Origin: CAZNUP01 sp964609775
GTDB taxonomy: Bacteria > Patescibacteriota > Microgenomatia > JAMCZE01
Assembly: GCA_964609775.1 (NCBI GenBank)
Contig: CAZSSJ010000004.1
Coordinates: forward strand, 17,273-81,272
DNA: 64,000 bases
Direction: 5' to 3'
The notes below the pieces were generated by a model. It was not told the DNA's origin. It saw nothing but the letters and a program-made list of their open reading frames with translations, and did no database searches. How positions within the stretch are numbered: position 1 is the first letter of the stretch; each line of letters starts with the position of its first letter. The translations under genes were made by a program, and so were the position numbers. This document shows positions 48,843 to 58,231 of the stretch, piece by piece.

Positions 48843-50569
48843 TTCTTTTCTAAATTAAACAAGGCGCTGGGAATATAGATTTCCCCTGGCGCCCGCAAAT
48901 TAAAAATCTGGCGAAAATCGCCCCCGGAAAAATCTTTCCCGCCGCGGTCCGTCTCCAGGCGCACGCTGCTCGTATACCCTCCGGTGCTGTAACTCACTGA
49001 AACTCCCGTTACATTACCTACTGCCTCACCACCTAACTGCCTTACTACCTCGTCCCTGCTCCACGTGTCCGGATTACTCTTATCAGTTTGCCCCAAGTGG
49101 GACAAGGCTCCTCCGTCCTTTTTATAAAGAAGTACCGCATTCACAATATCCACAAACTCTTCCTTGTTGAGCCAGGGGTGTGACCGGCTCGCCGATCCAT
49201 TTCTCGGTCGGTACCAGGCCTTATAAAACCACGGCGACCCCGCAATCTTTTCGTACGCATCGCCCGTCCAACAACTCTGATTGCCGCACTTCGTGTCCCA
49301 CCCCCCGGAGGTTGAGTGCCCCTGCGCGCTGTACGCATAGTTATATCCCCCCGATGACGCCGCATACCAAGCCGAAAAAGGTTGACCGGAAGCGACCATT
49401 ACCCACCCGCGCGTTGCCTCAACCGCCTCATTCCACTTCCCACCTTTTTCCGCGGGCTTAAAGACCTGGCACGACTCAGTCGCACAAATCGACCCGGAAC
49501 CATTATTAGTATAAGCTAAGGCATACGACCTCGCTGCCACTGCCTGCGCCTTCAAAGCCTCCATCCCCCCCTCATCTCCCCAACTCCCCGGCATTTCGTA
49601 AATTCTCTTCGCGTAGTCTTCCAAATTAAACGACCCGTAACCTTGCACATTAATATTGATGCCTGTATTGTAATCTTTCTTAATCTCCACTCCTCCATAA
49701 TAAGCGTGCAGAATGTCCTCCGCACTCTGGCCTGACTTTGCCCGACCCAGCGCCCCATACTGGCTCATACCTTTCCGATGCGGCGCACCGAAGGAAAAAC
49801 CAGCGTATGCCGGGCTAAATCCCGGATTATAATCCGGGCGTGACGCTGGGTCATCCGCCGGCGGCACCTCCCCCACCGACGTCACAAAATTCCCGGTCTT
49901 CTCCGCTAACAACTGCTGCTGCCGGGCTGACAGTGTCCCCACTGTCTGTGTCAATTGCGATTGATAGGCTTTCGCCCCCAAAACCAGTTGCCGAATCGGG
50001 GCTAAGGTCGCCTCCAGGTTTTGCTTCTTAGCCGCCAGCCAGCCCTGCGTCTCCTCGAGCTTCTTCTTTGCCTCGGACAGGTCGGTAATCTCCAAAACCA
50101 GCCCCGCAATTAAAGTTTTTTGCTGGTTAATCAAACTCTGCCGGTAACCCAGAAGCTGCATCGTCTCCCCCACGTTTTTCCCAGAAAAAAAGGTCGACAA
50201 AACATACTCCACCCCCGACTGATAGTCCTTCTTGTAAAATTCCCGCACGGCCGACTCCAGCAGTGTCTGTCTTTCTACCAGTTTCCCTTCATTCTTCATA
50301 ATTTCCGTCTTTTTCTTGTCAATTTGCGCTGAAAGCGACTTCACGTTCGCCTCAATCGCCGCGATATTCGCCTCCATCTCCGCAATCTTCTCCTCATGCG
50401 GCTTCGTCGCGCTCACTGACATTTGCAGGAGTTTTTGGCATTCGTCAATCTTGCTCTGGCACTCCTCAATTCCGTTACAACTGCTCGAGCACTCCTCGGC
50501 AAAAACTTGGTTCCCTACCAGCAACAAGCAACTAGCCACCAGTAACCCCGTTATGAGAAGTCGTTTCAT
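48839..50569 (-). CDS. SpoIID/LytB-domain protein with N-terminal coiled coil
   Basis: Signal peptide at 1-25, a Cys-rich start, a coiled coil at about 50-210 as in CwlO/NlpC-associated cell-wall hydrolase partners, then a SpoIID/LytB domain (GININVQGYGSFNLEDYAKR, MEALKAQAVAARSYALAYT, SCQVFKP). SpoIID proteins are lytic transglycosylases acting on denuded glycans. I use the ATG at 50569; TACAGT lies 7 nt upstream. An iterated tract (about 49010-49050) encodes VVRQLGGEAVGNVTG. Confidence 0.85.
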   Translation of the reverse strand: MKRLLITGLLVASCLLLVGNQVFAEECSSSCNGIEECQSKIDECQKLLQMSVSATKPHEEKIAEMEANIAAIEANVKSLSAQIDKKKTEIMKNEGKLVERQTLLESAVREFYKKDYQSGVEYVLSTFFSGKNVGETMQLLGYRQSLINQQKTLIAGLVLEITDLSEAKKKLEETQGWLAAKKQNLEATLAPIRQLVLGAKAYQSQLTQTVGTLSARQQQLLAEKTGNFVTSVGEVPPADDPASRPDYNPGFSPAYAGFSFGAPHRKGMSQYGALGRAKSGQSAEDILHAYYGGVEIKKDYNTGININVQGYGSFNLEDYAKRIYEMPGSWGDEGGMEALKAQAVAARSYALAYTNNGSGSICATESCQVFKPAEKGGKWNEAVEATRGWVMVASGQPFSAWYAASSGGYNYAYSAQGHSTSGGWDTKCGNQSCWTGDAYEKIAGSPWFYKAWYRPRNGSASRSHPWLNKEEFVDIVNAVLLYKKDGGALSHLGQTDKSNPDTWSRDEVVRQLGGEAVGNVTGVSVSYSTGGYTSSVRLETDRGGKDFSGGDFRQIFNLRAPGEIYIPSALFNLEKK

Positions 50570-50574
50570 CGGCA

Positions 50575-51432
50575 CTACTGTATCACATTCACTCTTTTAA
50601 GTCTCCTAAAAAACTCCTGATAAACTTCCACCGACAGATCCCTGGGGTGGAAAAACGCGTACCCCCACCCCACCCGCTCATTAGTAATTTTCACTTTCAT
50701 AAACAGATACTGCCCCAGAAAAGCCATCAATTCTATCAGCAGCAAAACCCCGAAAAAGTTTTTGTGATTTAATCTGTATTTTTGATATTTGATATTTAAT
50801 ATTTGATATTTGTATGCTTTCGGCAAATACTCCTTCCCCCACCGATTCTTCCTCAACCACTCGAGGTAAATCCCTCCCCGATCAAACACACACCTTGCCT
50901 GAAGAACTTCATGCGCCGTATACAGGTTCCTTTCCCCAATCCCTAAATGATCCTCGTCCAAAAAAATGTTCGGACAAATCTTATCGCCCTGATTTCCCTG
51001 ATTCCCCCGATACTTCCCCATCGCTTTCAAAATTCCCACTACCGTTAGTCTCGTCACCCACAAACTCCCCTGCTTAGTCACAATCATCAAATCAATATCC
51101 GACTCTTCTTTCGCATTTCCCGCCGCCACCGACCCAGTCACAAAAACCGCCTTCACCGTCCATACCTTCCTAAGAATCTCAAGTAATCTAAGAGTCTTAA
51201 GTAACTTTTTCTTCGAAATCTCTTCTCGCTCTTTCCGCAACCCCACGAGCTTCCCCCGCCCTTTCAAAAAAAGAAAGCTTCCCTTCCTCTCGACCTTTTC
51301 ATCTGCTAAATCCGCTTTCATCTGCTGAAATCCTGGAACAACTTGCCACAACCTCATTTCCTCCTGAGTTAGTGGATAATCGAAAATATCCGCATAAACC
51401 AAAGCCAAAAACTCGTTGAACTTTACTCGCAT
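50575..51432 (-). CDS. Nucleotidyltransferase-domain protein
   Basis: A 285-aa protein with a minimal nucleotidyltransferase core: FVTGSVAAGNAKEESDIDLMIVTK holds the GS...DxD motif. The rest is helical, with one hydrophobic segment near 235. It carries GNQGNQGD (50986-51012), an ATCCGCTTTCATCTGCTG tract (51300-51340) and an AAGTCTTAAGTAAC tract (51170-51210). TATAAT lies 7 nt before the ATG. Substrate unknown. Confidence 0.78.
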   Translation of the reverse strand: MRVKFNEFLALVYADIFDYPLTQEEMRLWQVVPGFQQMKADLADEKVERKGSFLFLKGRGKLVGLRKEREEISKKKLLKTLRLLEILRKVWTVKAVFVTGSVAAGNAKEESDIDLMIVTKQGSLWVTRLTVVGILKAMGKYRGNQGNQGDKICPNIFLDEDHLGIGERNLYTAHEVLQARCVFDRGGIYLEWLRKNRWGKEYLPKAYKYQILNIKYQKYRLNHKNFFGVLLLIELMAFLGQYLFMKVKITNERVGWGYAFFHPRDLSVEVYQEFFRRLKRVNVIQ

Positions 51433-51481
51433 CGAGGTTATTATACCTTTGCTAGCCCCTAGCCCCTAGCTGCTAGCCCCT

Positions 51482-52480
51482 ATGTTTAAATCCCTCTCTA
51501 AATTCCCCGAATGGCGCATCTTGGCCTATCTTGGCATCATCACCCTCTCCTGGCATCTCTTCACCATCTTCGGCTCCTTCCTGTCTCTCTTCGCCGACAT
51601 TTTTCTCATCATCCTCCTCGCCTGGATTCTGGCCTTCATCCTCGAACCGGCCGTCACCTACCTTTCTAAAAAAGGTCTCAACCGCACCACTTCCGCCGTC
51701 GTCGTCTACCTGTCCCTGGCCGCCATCGCCACCACCCTCCTCATCCTCATCGTCCCCACCACCGTTGTCCAGCTCTCCCAGCTCTCCACCACCCTCCCCG
51801 TCCTCATTCCTTCAAACTCCATCTGGTCCACTCGGGTTGAGACTTTTCTCACCACCACCTTGACCAGCTCCATCACTTTCGCCTCACAAATCGCTTCTCT
51901 GGCCACCATTCTTCTTCTCGTTTTCATTCTGTCTTTCTATTTCCTCCTTTCCCGCCAAGAAATCTCCCGCCTCATCCTCAGCCTCATTCCTGAAGACTAC
52001 AAAGAAGAATACCTCTTCCTTGAGCACGTCATCAACACCACTTTCGCTTCCTTCATCCGCATCCAGGTCTTTCTTGGTCTCATTCTTGGCCTCCTGACGT
52101 TCCTCACCCTCTGGGTTTTAAGAATTGACTTCGCCCTCTCCTCCGGCGTTGCTTCCGCCTTCCTCGCCACAATTCCCGTCGCTGGCGCCATCCTCTTTCT
52201 CTTTCCCCCTCTCCTCGCCGTTCTCGCCATCTCCCCTCAAAAACTGCTCATCACTGCCGCCATCCTCGTTCTTGCTGCCCAGATCGTCTATAACTTCCTC
52301 GCCCCCCGACTCTTAGGCAAAGCCCTCCAGATCCATCCCGTCGTCGTCCTCCTTTCCTTCTTGATCGGCTATAAGCTCGCCGGCGCCTGGGGCGCCATCT
52401 TCGCCGTCCCCCTCGCTTCCACCCTTGCCGTCGTCGCCCGCGACGTGTTTAAATATTGGCAAGAGGAGGCCGATAAATAA
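51482..52480 (+). CDS. AI-2E/PerM-family transporter
   Basis: A 332-aa membrane protein with eight predicted helices. FADIFLIILLAWILAFIL, VNTTFASFIRIQVFLG-like loop (INTTFASFIRIQVFLGLILG) and the conserved end LVVLLSFLIGYKLAGAWGAI fit PerM/UPF0118. Exporter activity and substrate are unknown. It begins after a CTAGCCCCTAGCCCC tract (51450-51481). Confidence 0.85.
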   Translation: MFKSLSKFPEWRILAYLGIITLSWHLFTIFGSFLSLFADIFLIILLAWILAFILEPAVTYLSKKGLNRTTSAVVVYLSLAAIATTLLILIVPTTVVQLSQLSTTLPVLIPSNSIWSTRVETFLTTTLTSSITFASQIASLATILLLVFILSFYFLLSRQEISRLILSLIPEDYKEEYLFLEHVINTTFASFIRIQVFLGLILGLLTFLTLWVLRIDFALSSGVASAFLATIPVAGAILFLFPPLLAVLAISPQKLLITAAILVLAAQIVYNFLAPRLLGKALQIHPVVVLLSFLIGYKLAGAWGAIFAVPLASTLAVVARDVFKYWQEEADK

Positions 52481-52486
52481 AACGCC

Positions 52487-52870
52487 ATGAACCCGCCCAC
52501 TCCAACTTTTAAATCAATCTGCAAAATCGCCGGCTATTCTGACGAGAAGATAAATCAACTCTGGCTCTCGGTCTGGTCTCAATCTTTAAAAGACTTTCTT
52601 GATTGGATTGTGCTTGAAGCCGGCTTAACTCCTGAACAACTGACCCTTTTAGAAAAGAAATACGACGAAATCCTAAACGCTTCGGAACAAAAAGACCTTT
52701 CTGGTATAATTGAGGATGTTCTGAACGAAACACAGCGAAACATCGCCTTGCAAAGATTCGCCCAGACTTTTTTGGATAATCTCAATAGCTTCTATGTTAA
52801 ATTTCGCGAACAACTCTCATTCGAACAAAAACAGGTTGTTGATGCCTATTTAACTACTCACCATGCCTAA
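52487..52870 (+). CDS. Hypothetical protein, 127 aa (DUF5663-like)
   Basis: All-helical soluble protein. CPR genomes often have such DUF5663-type proteins (TPEQLTLLEKKYDEILN, YLTTHHA end). It starts 6 nt after the permease and overlaps the next gene by 8 nt, so it belongs to an operon with it. Function unknown. Confidence 0.6.
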   Translation: MNPPTPTFKSICKIAGYSDEKINQLWLSVWSQSLKDFLDWIVLEAGLTPEQLTLLEKKYDEILNASEQKDLSGIIEDVLNETQRNIALQRFAQTFLDNLNSFYVKFREQLSFEQKQVVDAYLTTHHA

Positions 52871-53456
52871 TTCACCTGATTCCTCGACCGTCCCCAACTC
52901 AGCTATCAACCCTCTCGAACTTGCCGCTAAGCAGGCCCTCGCCCACGGCGTCCCTCCCGATTTTGAAGCAAATCAAAAACGACTTGCCACCCTCAACCGT
53001 CTTAGCGCCGAATCCCGCCCCATCGTCGATCGCCTCCTCGCCAGAAGTGCAGACATCGCCGATCGCCTTGCCCCATATGGGCTTTCGTTTCTCCAGAAGC
53101 GTGCTGCCGAAGTCCGAAACCTTCTTTGGAAAGACGTTCTCACTTACGCTCAGTACACTCTAGTTCGAAGAGGGAAAGACGATCTTATGTTTTTCGGCGG
53201 AAATCTAGGCGACCTCGACCCTCTCGCTATCAATATTCAACTCGACGGTAAAGAATACGCTGTGCGAACCAGTACCGGATTCCAAACTGGAGAGAAAGTT
53301 TCCCCCATTAACCACCACGCACCAGGATTTGTTATAAACCCTGATGGAGCCGTTGTTATTGGAGGCCAAGCCTGGACACCCCTTTTGAAGTCCTCACCAC
53401 GATTCTCGGAAACAACAACACCAACACCGAGCAGCGTCGCCCAAACTATAATGTGA
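52863..53456 (+). CDS. Hypothetical protein, 197 aa
   Basis: No recognised family. An N-terminal helical half (LAAKQALAHGVPPDFEANQK, SADIADRLAPYGLSFLQKRA) and a C-terminal beta-rich half (NLGDLDPLAINIQLDGKEYA, GFVINPDGAVVIGGQAW). No signal. It overlaps both neighbours by a few bases, which points to translational coupling. Confidence 0.6.
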   Translation: MPNSPDSSTVPNSAINPLELAAKQALAHGVPPDFEANQKRLATLNRLSAESRPIVDRLLARSADIADRLAPYGLSFLQKRAAEVRNLLWKDVLTYAQYTLVRRGKDDLMFFGGNLGDLDPLAINIQLDGKEYAVRTSTGFQTGEKVSPINHHAPGFVINPDGAVVIGGQAWTPLLKSSPRFSETTTPTPSSVAQTIM

Positions 53457-53458
53457 TC

Positions 53459-53737
53459 ATGAAAACAAACGACACACGATTAGAAGTCGACTTGCCTCTC
53501 CGAAACTCAGAAGGCAAATGGGTCATTGTAACTGGTCTCACCAGCGAGCAGCTTGCTCGCCTCCAAGCAACCCTCATCCAGCACCTGAACCCAAGACGAC
53601 CCTACCCAAATGAAAACGACGATCCTAACAGTCTAGCCGGACACGAACAAAGCGCCAGGGAAAGAGGACAATCAGCACACTACGACCGCACGAAAAAATT
53701 GGCCAAAGAAGAACGAGCCAGAGACCCAAACCCCTAA
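53459..53737 (+). CDS. Hypothetical protein, 92 aa
   Basis: Small soluble protein: beta strands at the N-terminus (TRLEVDLPLRNSEGKWVIV), LTSEQLARLQATLI, and a polar, charged tail. ATG at 53459 used; a GTG at 53453 overlaps the previous stop. It converges with the HEGVH gene, overlapping by 4 nt. Confidence 0.55.
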   Translation: MKTNDTRLEVDLPLRNSEGKWVIVTGLTSEQLARLQATLIQHLNPRRPYPNENDDPNSLAGHEQSARERGQSAHYDRTKKLAKEERARDPNP

Positions 53738-54768
53738 ACCTCGCCCGCCGCCTTCACTTTTAACTTCACTTCCGGATAATCATAATAATCATCGATCGAT
53801 CGATCGATCGTTCCCTCCATAATCCTTGCCACGATATCTTTCTCCGCCTCCTCAAAATTCCCACTTTTCGCATATCTCCATAAAACCGTCCAGGCATGAT
53901 CCATATTTCCAGTAACCAAACCAATCGCAAACGCTCTATCTCCTCGATGGTGCCCCCAATTCATAAGAGCCGTGTAAACATTTTTACCCTTTATTCCAAA
54001 CATATCAGGAGCTTCCCGTTCATTCGTCTGCTTTAAAACACTCATTATCGCCTCTTCGTTGTCACGGTATTTCCAAAAAAAGTCATCCGGGTCATAATAA
54101 CGAACCCAATTAGCGAAAGCTTTAGCCGTCTGACCAGCTAAGACTAGTGGCAAGTATTTATCTCTATCAAGATACTCTAGAAGAAAGCTTCCTTCCCCAT
54201 CCTCTGTCTTCACAAAACCAATTTCCCCAAATTGCATCTGTGCCACCTTACCTACTGCAAAAGTTAGTGCATCCAATTGAGGCAAGTAACCTTCTGTCTG
54301 AAGCAGATGGACTCCTTCATGCATCACTAATCCTGGATGTGGTCTACCGGGCTCAATATTAATAGCCGACACTAGCTGTGGCAAACCGAGAGATTTCAAA
54401 ACCGGATCGGAATCGTACGAAGCTTGCCCGTCCCTTCTCTCCAAACGCGTGTAATTTCTTACCGCCTCTACCATATGTTTTATTAATAGGACTCTCTTCT
54501 CTATAGGTTCATCACGCAGCAAAACATTTACTAAGAAGGTAAATTGATAAGCTAGAACCTCTTTCTGTTCAACTGTCGTCCCCCCTCCCACAAATTCATT
54601 CCAGTTTCGAAAAAACCAACTATTATCCCATCGTCCCTTCTTAAAAGTAAGCTCTACCAACCCCGGAGTTATTTGTGGCTGCCCTTCTCTATCAAGACGC
54701 CATGTCGCTCCCGGATCCCCATATCGAGCAAAAGTATTAGATTCACTGGCAACACCTCCGTCGCTCAT
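53734..54768 (-). CDS. Putative HExxH metallopeptidase-like protein
   Basis: A 344-aa soluble protein of unknown family. GLVMHEGVHLLQTEGYLP (150-154 HEGVH) is a zincin-type metal site, and a downstream Glu in EGSFLLEYLD could be the third ligand. No signal peptide. AAAAGG lies just before the ATG. A five-fold ATCG tract (about 53792-53812) encodes TIDRSIDD. Peptidase activity is inferred from HExxH only. Confidence 0.6.
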   Translation of the reverse strand: MSDGGVASESNTFARYGDPGATWRLDREGQPQITPGLVELTFKKGRWDNSWFFRNWNEFVGGGTTVEQKEVLAYQFTFLVNVLLRDEPIEKRVLLIKHMVEAVRNYTRLERRDGQASYDSDPVLKSLGLPQLVSAINIEPGRPHPGLVMHEGVHLLQTEGYLPQLDALTFAVGKVAQMQFGEIGFVKTEDGEGSFLLEYLDRDKYLPLVLAGQTAKAFANWVRYYDPDDFFWKYRDNEEAIMSVLKQTNEREAPDMFGIKGKNVYTALMNWGHHRGDRAFAIGLVTGNMDHAWTVLWRYAKSGNFEEAEKDIVARIMEGTIDRSIDDYYDYPEVKLKVKAAGEV

Positions 54769-54784
54769 CCTTTTAATTAACCAA

Positions 54785-56080
54785 TTACCTTATTCCATAA
54801 CTCCCCAACACCTGCGCCAGTCCCGCCGCCACCGTCTCCATCACCTTCGCAACTTCACTCCCCTGATTCACCGCGTTGACCGCATCGAGATAATACTTCC
54901 CCACCTTGGAGTTAATCCCCGTCTCCCCATCATTCGTATACCCCGCTAAATACCAGCTCTTCGCCGTTGGCGCCTGGGAGATGACCACGCTTCCCACCGG
55001 ATCCGTGGCTAAAAGAGACGCCATATCCACCCGGGAATACGGCTCCCCGAACCCCCGAATCGACGTTTCCGCCGCATAAAGTTTCGTCAGCACTTCTTTG
55101 CTCGACAAATACTTCAAAAACTCAAACGCTTCTTTCCCGTGCGGACTCTTCTTCGACACCGCTTCCGCCCAATAAGTTGCGAAGTTCACCGTCGTCCCGC
55201 CCGTCAACTGCGGCACCGGCGCCACGCTAAAATTCACCTTTCCCTGGCTGATATCCTTAATGTCAAAATATCTCCACGACGGCCCGAAGTAAAACCCCAC
55301 CTTGCCATTGCCAAACGCCAGCGTCGACGCATCCAGCGTCTCGTCCCAATCCCGGTCAATGCTCTCAAAACTGGTGTAAAACTGCATTGCCTCAACTGCC
55401 GCCTGGGAATTCCCCGCATTAACACTCGCCCCCGTCTGCGTCGTTGCTTGAAGCGTCATCAGTCCCAAAATCTCCTGCCAGTGATCCACATTTGCCGCCC
55501 CCCCCAGAGACGTTCCAGCTGTCTGAATTCTTCCCGCCGAATCCCGGACCGTCAATCTCGACGCCACCGGACTAAACTCTTCCCACGTTGTCGGCACCGC
55601 CACTCCGCCTGCTCGGATAACGTCCTCATTAACATACATGGCCAGCGTGTCGATCTCCAGCGGCACGGCCCAAACCCGGCCGTCAGCCACAAAATCAGCA
55701 CTGGCTACTGGATAAAACGTCTTTTGAAACTCCTCCGCCGGAAAAACATTCGTCGGCGCCGCTTGAAGAGAATTCTTCAGCATGGGAAGCCAACTGTTGT
55801 GAATCCGCACAATATCCGGTCCGCCATCCTTAGAAATCGCCGTCATCATCCGTTCCCGATATTGAATCGGCGACGCCTTCTGGTATTTCACTTTAACCTT
55901 TGGGTGCGTCCGTTCGTAGTCACTGATCACTTCCGAAAAAACCGACTCCGGCTCCCACAGCCCCCAATACGTCAGCGTCACTGGCCCCGTCTGTTTAAAA
56001 AGAAAAAAGGCCGTCGCCGCTCCGGCAATGATCAGAATAATAAATACAATCCCGATTAAAATTAAGACCTTCTTATCCAT
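54785..56080 (-). CDS. Membrane-anchored ABC solute-binding protein (sugar type)
   Basis: Family 1 extracellular solute-binding protein, 431 aa. One N-terminal TM helix (5-29) replaces a lipobox. LTYWGLWEPESVFSEVISDY, PDIVRIHNSWLPML and the late SPHGKEAFEFLKYLSSKEVL fit sugar-binding proteins. No permease or ATPase genes are adjacent, so its transporter is elsewhere or it acts alone. The HEGVH gene follows on the same strand. Confidence 0.88.
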   Translation of the reverse strand: MDKKVLILIGIVFIILIIAGAATAFFLFKQTGPVTLTYWGLWEPESVFSEVISDYERTHPKVKVKYQKASPIQYRERMMTAISKDGGPDIVRIHNSWLPMLKNSLQAAPTNVFPAEEFQKTFYPVASADFVADGRVWAVPLEIDTLAMYVNEDVIRAGGVAVPTTWEEFSPVASRLTVRDSAGRIQTAGTSLGGAANVDHWQEILGLMTLQATTQTGASVNAGNSQAAVEAMQFYTSFESIDRDWDETLDASTLAFGNGKVGFYFGPSWRYFDIKDISQGKVNFSVAPVPQLTGGTTVNFATYWAEAVSKKSPHGKEAFEFLKYLSSKEVLTKLYAAETSIRGFGEPYSRVDMASLLATDPVGSVVISQAPTAKSWYLAGYTNDGETGINSKVGKYYLDAVNAVNQGSEVAKVMETVAAGLAQVLGSYGIR

Positions 56081-56136
56081 AAGTGTCCCCTTGTCCTATC
56101 TTCGTGTAAAATAACGGTATCAAAAACTATACCCAT

Positions 56137-57576
56137 ATGCAACGCTTATTCACCCTCCTCCACCTTGCCTTTTTTTTCTGTCTTGGCGCCGTCACCACGA
56201 CCCTCATCCTCCTCTCCGTCGCCTACCTTGTCTTCATGAGCCGCTACCAAGATCGCGCCTTCCCCGGCGTCAAAGTTGCTTCCGTCGATGTCTCTGGAAA
56301 GACTGAGGAGGAAATCGCCACTGTCCTCACCACCACCTACCGCTTCGGCCCGACTCCTCCCCTGACCCTCCACTTCTCCTCTCCCGAAGCTTCCCTCGCC
56401 GCCACCGCCCAAGAGCTGAACCTCGCCCTCGACACCCGTCTCATGGCCTCCCGGGCCCTCTCCATCGGCCGGCAAACCCCGAATCCCTATTTCAACCTTC
56501 TGCAAATCGTCGCCGCCTATAACCACGCCATCAACCTTCCTCTAGAGATTAGCTACCACTCCCGCCTCCTCGGCCAAAAACTTGACGCCGTTGCCCCCCT
56601 CATCGAGAAAGAACCCGTCAGCGCCATTTTTGACTTTAATCCCGAAGCCGGCCCCGATCGCAAAGGCCGTGTCGAAGCCTTCTCCCCTTCCAAAAACGGC
56701 CTCGCCCTCGACCGCCCCAAAATCATCCCCTCACTCGTCTCTCAAACAAAATTCTTTCTGACTAATCGGGGTGGCAGCGGAGGGGATTCCTTAAACATCC
56801 CCCTCTACACTAAAACCGTCTACCCTTCTGTCCAGACTTCCGCCGCCGAAACCTACGGCCTCCATGATCTTCTTGGCCAAGGCAAATCCTATTTCTACGA
56901 CTCCATTCCCGGCCGCGTCTATAACATTAGCCTTGGCACCCAAAAAGTCTCCGGCCGCCTCGTCGCCCCGGGAGAAATTTTCTCCTTCAATGAGTCCATT
57001 GGCACCGTCTCCGCCGTCTTCGGCTTTCAAAAAGCCTATTCTATCATCAAAGGCAAAACCGTCCTTGACGACGGCGGTGGTGTCTGCCAGGTTTCCACCA
57101 CTCTCTATCGTGCCGTCTTAAACGCCGGCCTCCCCGTCGTTGAGCGCGTCGCCCATGCCTATCGCGTCGGCTTCTATGAGCAGGGTGGCTTTTTCCCCGG
57201 CTTGGACGCCACCGTCTATCCCCCCTCCCCCGACTTCCGCTTCCAAAACGACACCGGCCACTGGCTCCTCCTCCAGGCAAATTTTGACCAGGCAAAAAAG
57301 CAGCTCACCTTTGACATCTTCGGCACCGCCGACGGCCGCCAAACCACGATTGACGGCCCTTACTTCCTTTCTACCTCCCCTCCTCCGGAACCAGTATATG
57401 AAGACGACCCCACCCTCCCCGCCAGCCAAGTCAAGCAAGTCGACACTGCCCACGCCGGAGCTAAAGTCTATTTCAAACGAAAAGTCACTCGCGGAGACGA
57501 AGTTTTAATCGACGAAACGGTCAATTCCAACTACATTCCCTGGCCGGCTCGCTATCTTCGTGGTACAAAAACTTAA
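56137..57576 (+). CDS. VanW-family protein with PG-binding domain
   Basis: TM helix at 11-34, a YoaR-like putative peptidoglycan-binding domain (GVKVASVDVSGKTEEEIATVL), and a VanW domain: APGEIFSFNESIG, YSIIKGKTVLDDGGGVCQVS, STTLYRAVLNAGLPVVERVAH. The family is linked to envelope and glycopeptide resistance loci but its activity is unknown. Length 479 aa is typical. Confidence 0.88.
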   Translation: MQRLFTLLHLAFFFCLGAVTTTLILLSVAYLVFMSRYQDRAFPGVKVASVDVSGKTEEEIATVLTTTYRFGPTPPLTLHFSSPEASLAATAQELNLALDTRLMASRALSIGRQTPNPYFNLLQIVAAYNHAINLPLEISYHSRLLGQKLDAVAPLIEKEPVSAIFDFNPEAGPDRKGRVEAFSPSKNGLALDRPKIIPSLVSQTKFFLTNRGGSGGDSLNIPLYTKTVYPSVQTSAAETYGLHDLLGQGKSYFYDSIPGRVYNISLGTQKVSGRLVAPGEIFSFNESIGTVSAVFGFQKAYSIIKGKTVLDDGGGVCQVSTTLYRAVLNAGLPVVERVAHAYRVGFYEQGGFFPGLDATVYPPSPDFRFQNDTGHWLLLQANFDQAKKQLTFDIFGTADGRQTTIDGPYFLSTSPPPEPVYEDDPTLPASQVKQVDTAHAGAKVYFKRKVTRGDEVLIDETVNSNYIPWPARYLRGTKT

Positions 57577-57617
57577 GCCTTAAGCTCAGGATAGAAAGTC
57601 AGGTGTATAATCAAATC

Positions 57618-57833
57618 ATGAAGAAAGTAAACCTTTCCACCAAGCAGCTATCTAAGTTTGCCGGCATGTGGGTCGCCGTCGACACTACTAGGGAAAAAAT
57701 TGTCGCCGCAGCCAAATCTTTCAAAGAAATCGCTCCTCTGGTCACTAAACCCGTTGGAAGCAAAACTCCCGACGAGAGAATTCCGGCAGCTTTTAAGGTG
57801 CCCCGAAAAAACGAACGCTATTACATTCTATGA
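57618..57833 (+). CDS. DUF5678-like small protein
   Basis: MKKVNLSTKQLSKFAGMWVA, VDTTREKIVAAAKSFKE fits DUF5678, a small domain of unknown function. I use the ATG at 57618: TATAAT (57606-57611) lies 6 nt upstream, so the mRNA is probably leaderless. It overlaps the retropepsin-like gene by 4 nt, a toxin-antitoxin-like coupling. Confidence 0.7.
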   Translation: MKKVNLSTKQLSKFAGMWVAVDTTREKIVAAAKSFKEIAPLVTKPVGSKTPDERIPAAFKVPRKNERYYIL

Positions 57834-58231
57834 CGGTCTTTCTCCCCGAAGTCTTCCCCTACCAAAAACTGAGAGGCGATTTCTATCCAATTGTCAGCGC
57901 CTTTGTTAATTTAAGAGCAGATCAACCAAAAACAAAAACTTGGGCCCTTGTTGACTCTGGAGCCTCCATCTCAATTTTCCGACCCGAGATAGCCGTTCAA
58001 TTAGGAATCAAAATTGAAAGAGGGAAGCCAATCGATTTAGAAGGCGTTGGGGGGTCAATAAAAGGGTACATTCACGAATTAAACCTGCAAATCAGTCATA
58101 AGACAATTAAATGTTCCGTCGTTTTCTCGAAGAACTACAACGTTTCCGTCAACCTTCTCGGTCGAGCTGGCTTCTTTGAATCGTTTCTAATCACCTTCAA
58201 CGAGCCCAAAAAACAGCTTACTCTTCTATGA
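57830..58231 (+). CDS. Retropepsin-like aspartyl protease
   Basis: A 133-aa single-domain protease: TWALVDSGASISIF contains the catalytic D42-S-G, and VNLLGRAGFF is the hydrophobic-Gly motif before the C-terminal strand. Retropepsins act as dimers. It overlaps the DUF5678 gene and tsaD by 4 nt each, so the three are coupled. Substrate unknown; processing or regulated proteolysis with DUF5678 as specificity factor is speculation. Confidence 0.75.
   Translation: MTVFLPEVFPYQKLRGDFYPIVSAFVNLRADQPKTKTWALVDSGASISIFRPEIAVQLGIKIERGKPIDLEGVGGSIKGYIHELNLQISHKTIKCSVVFSKNYNVSVNLLGRAGFFESFLITFNEPKKQLTLL

Noticed and set aside
53792..53812. (ATCG)5 tract as an origin or binding site
   Set aside because: It lies inside a coding region, keeps the frame and is isolated; no DnaA boxes or other origin features were seen nearby.
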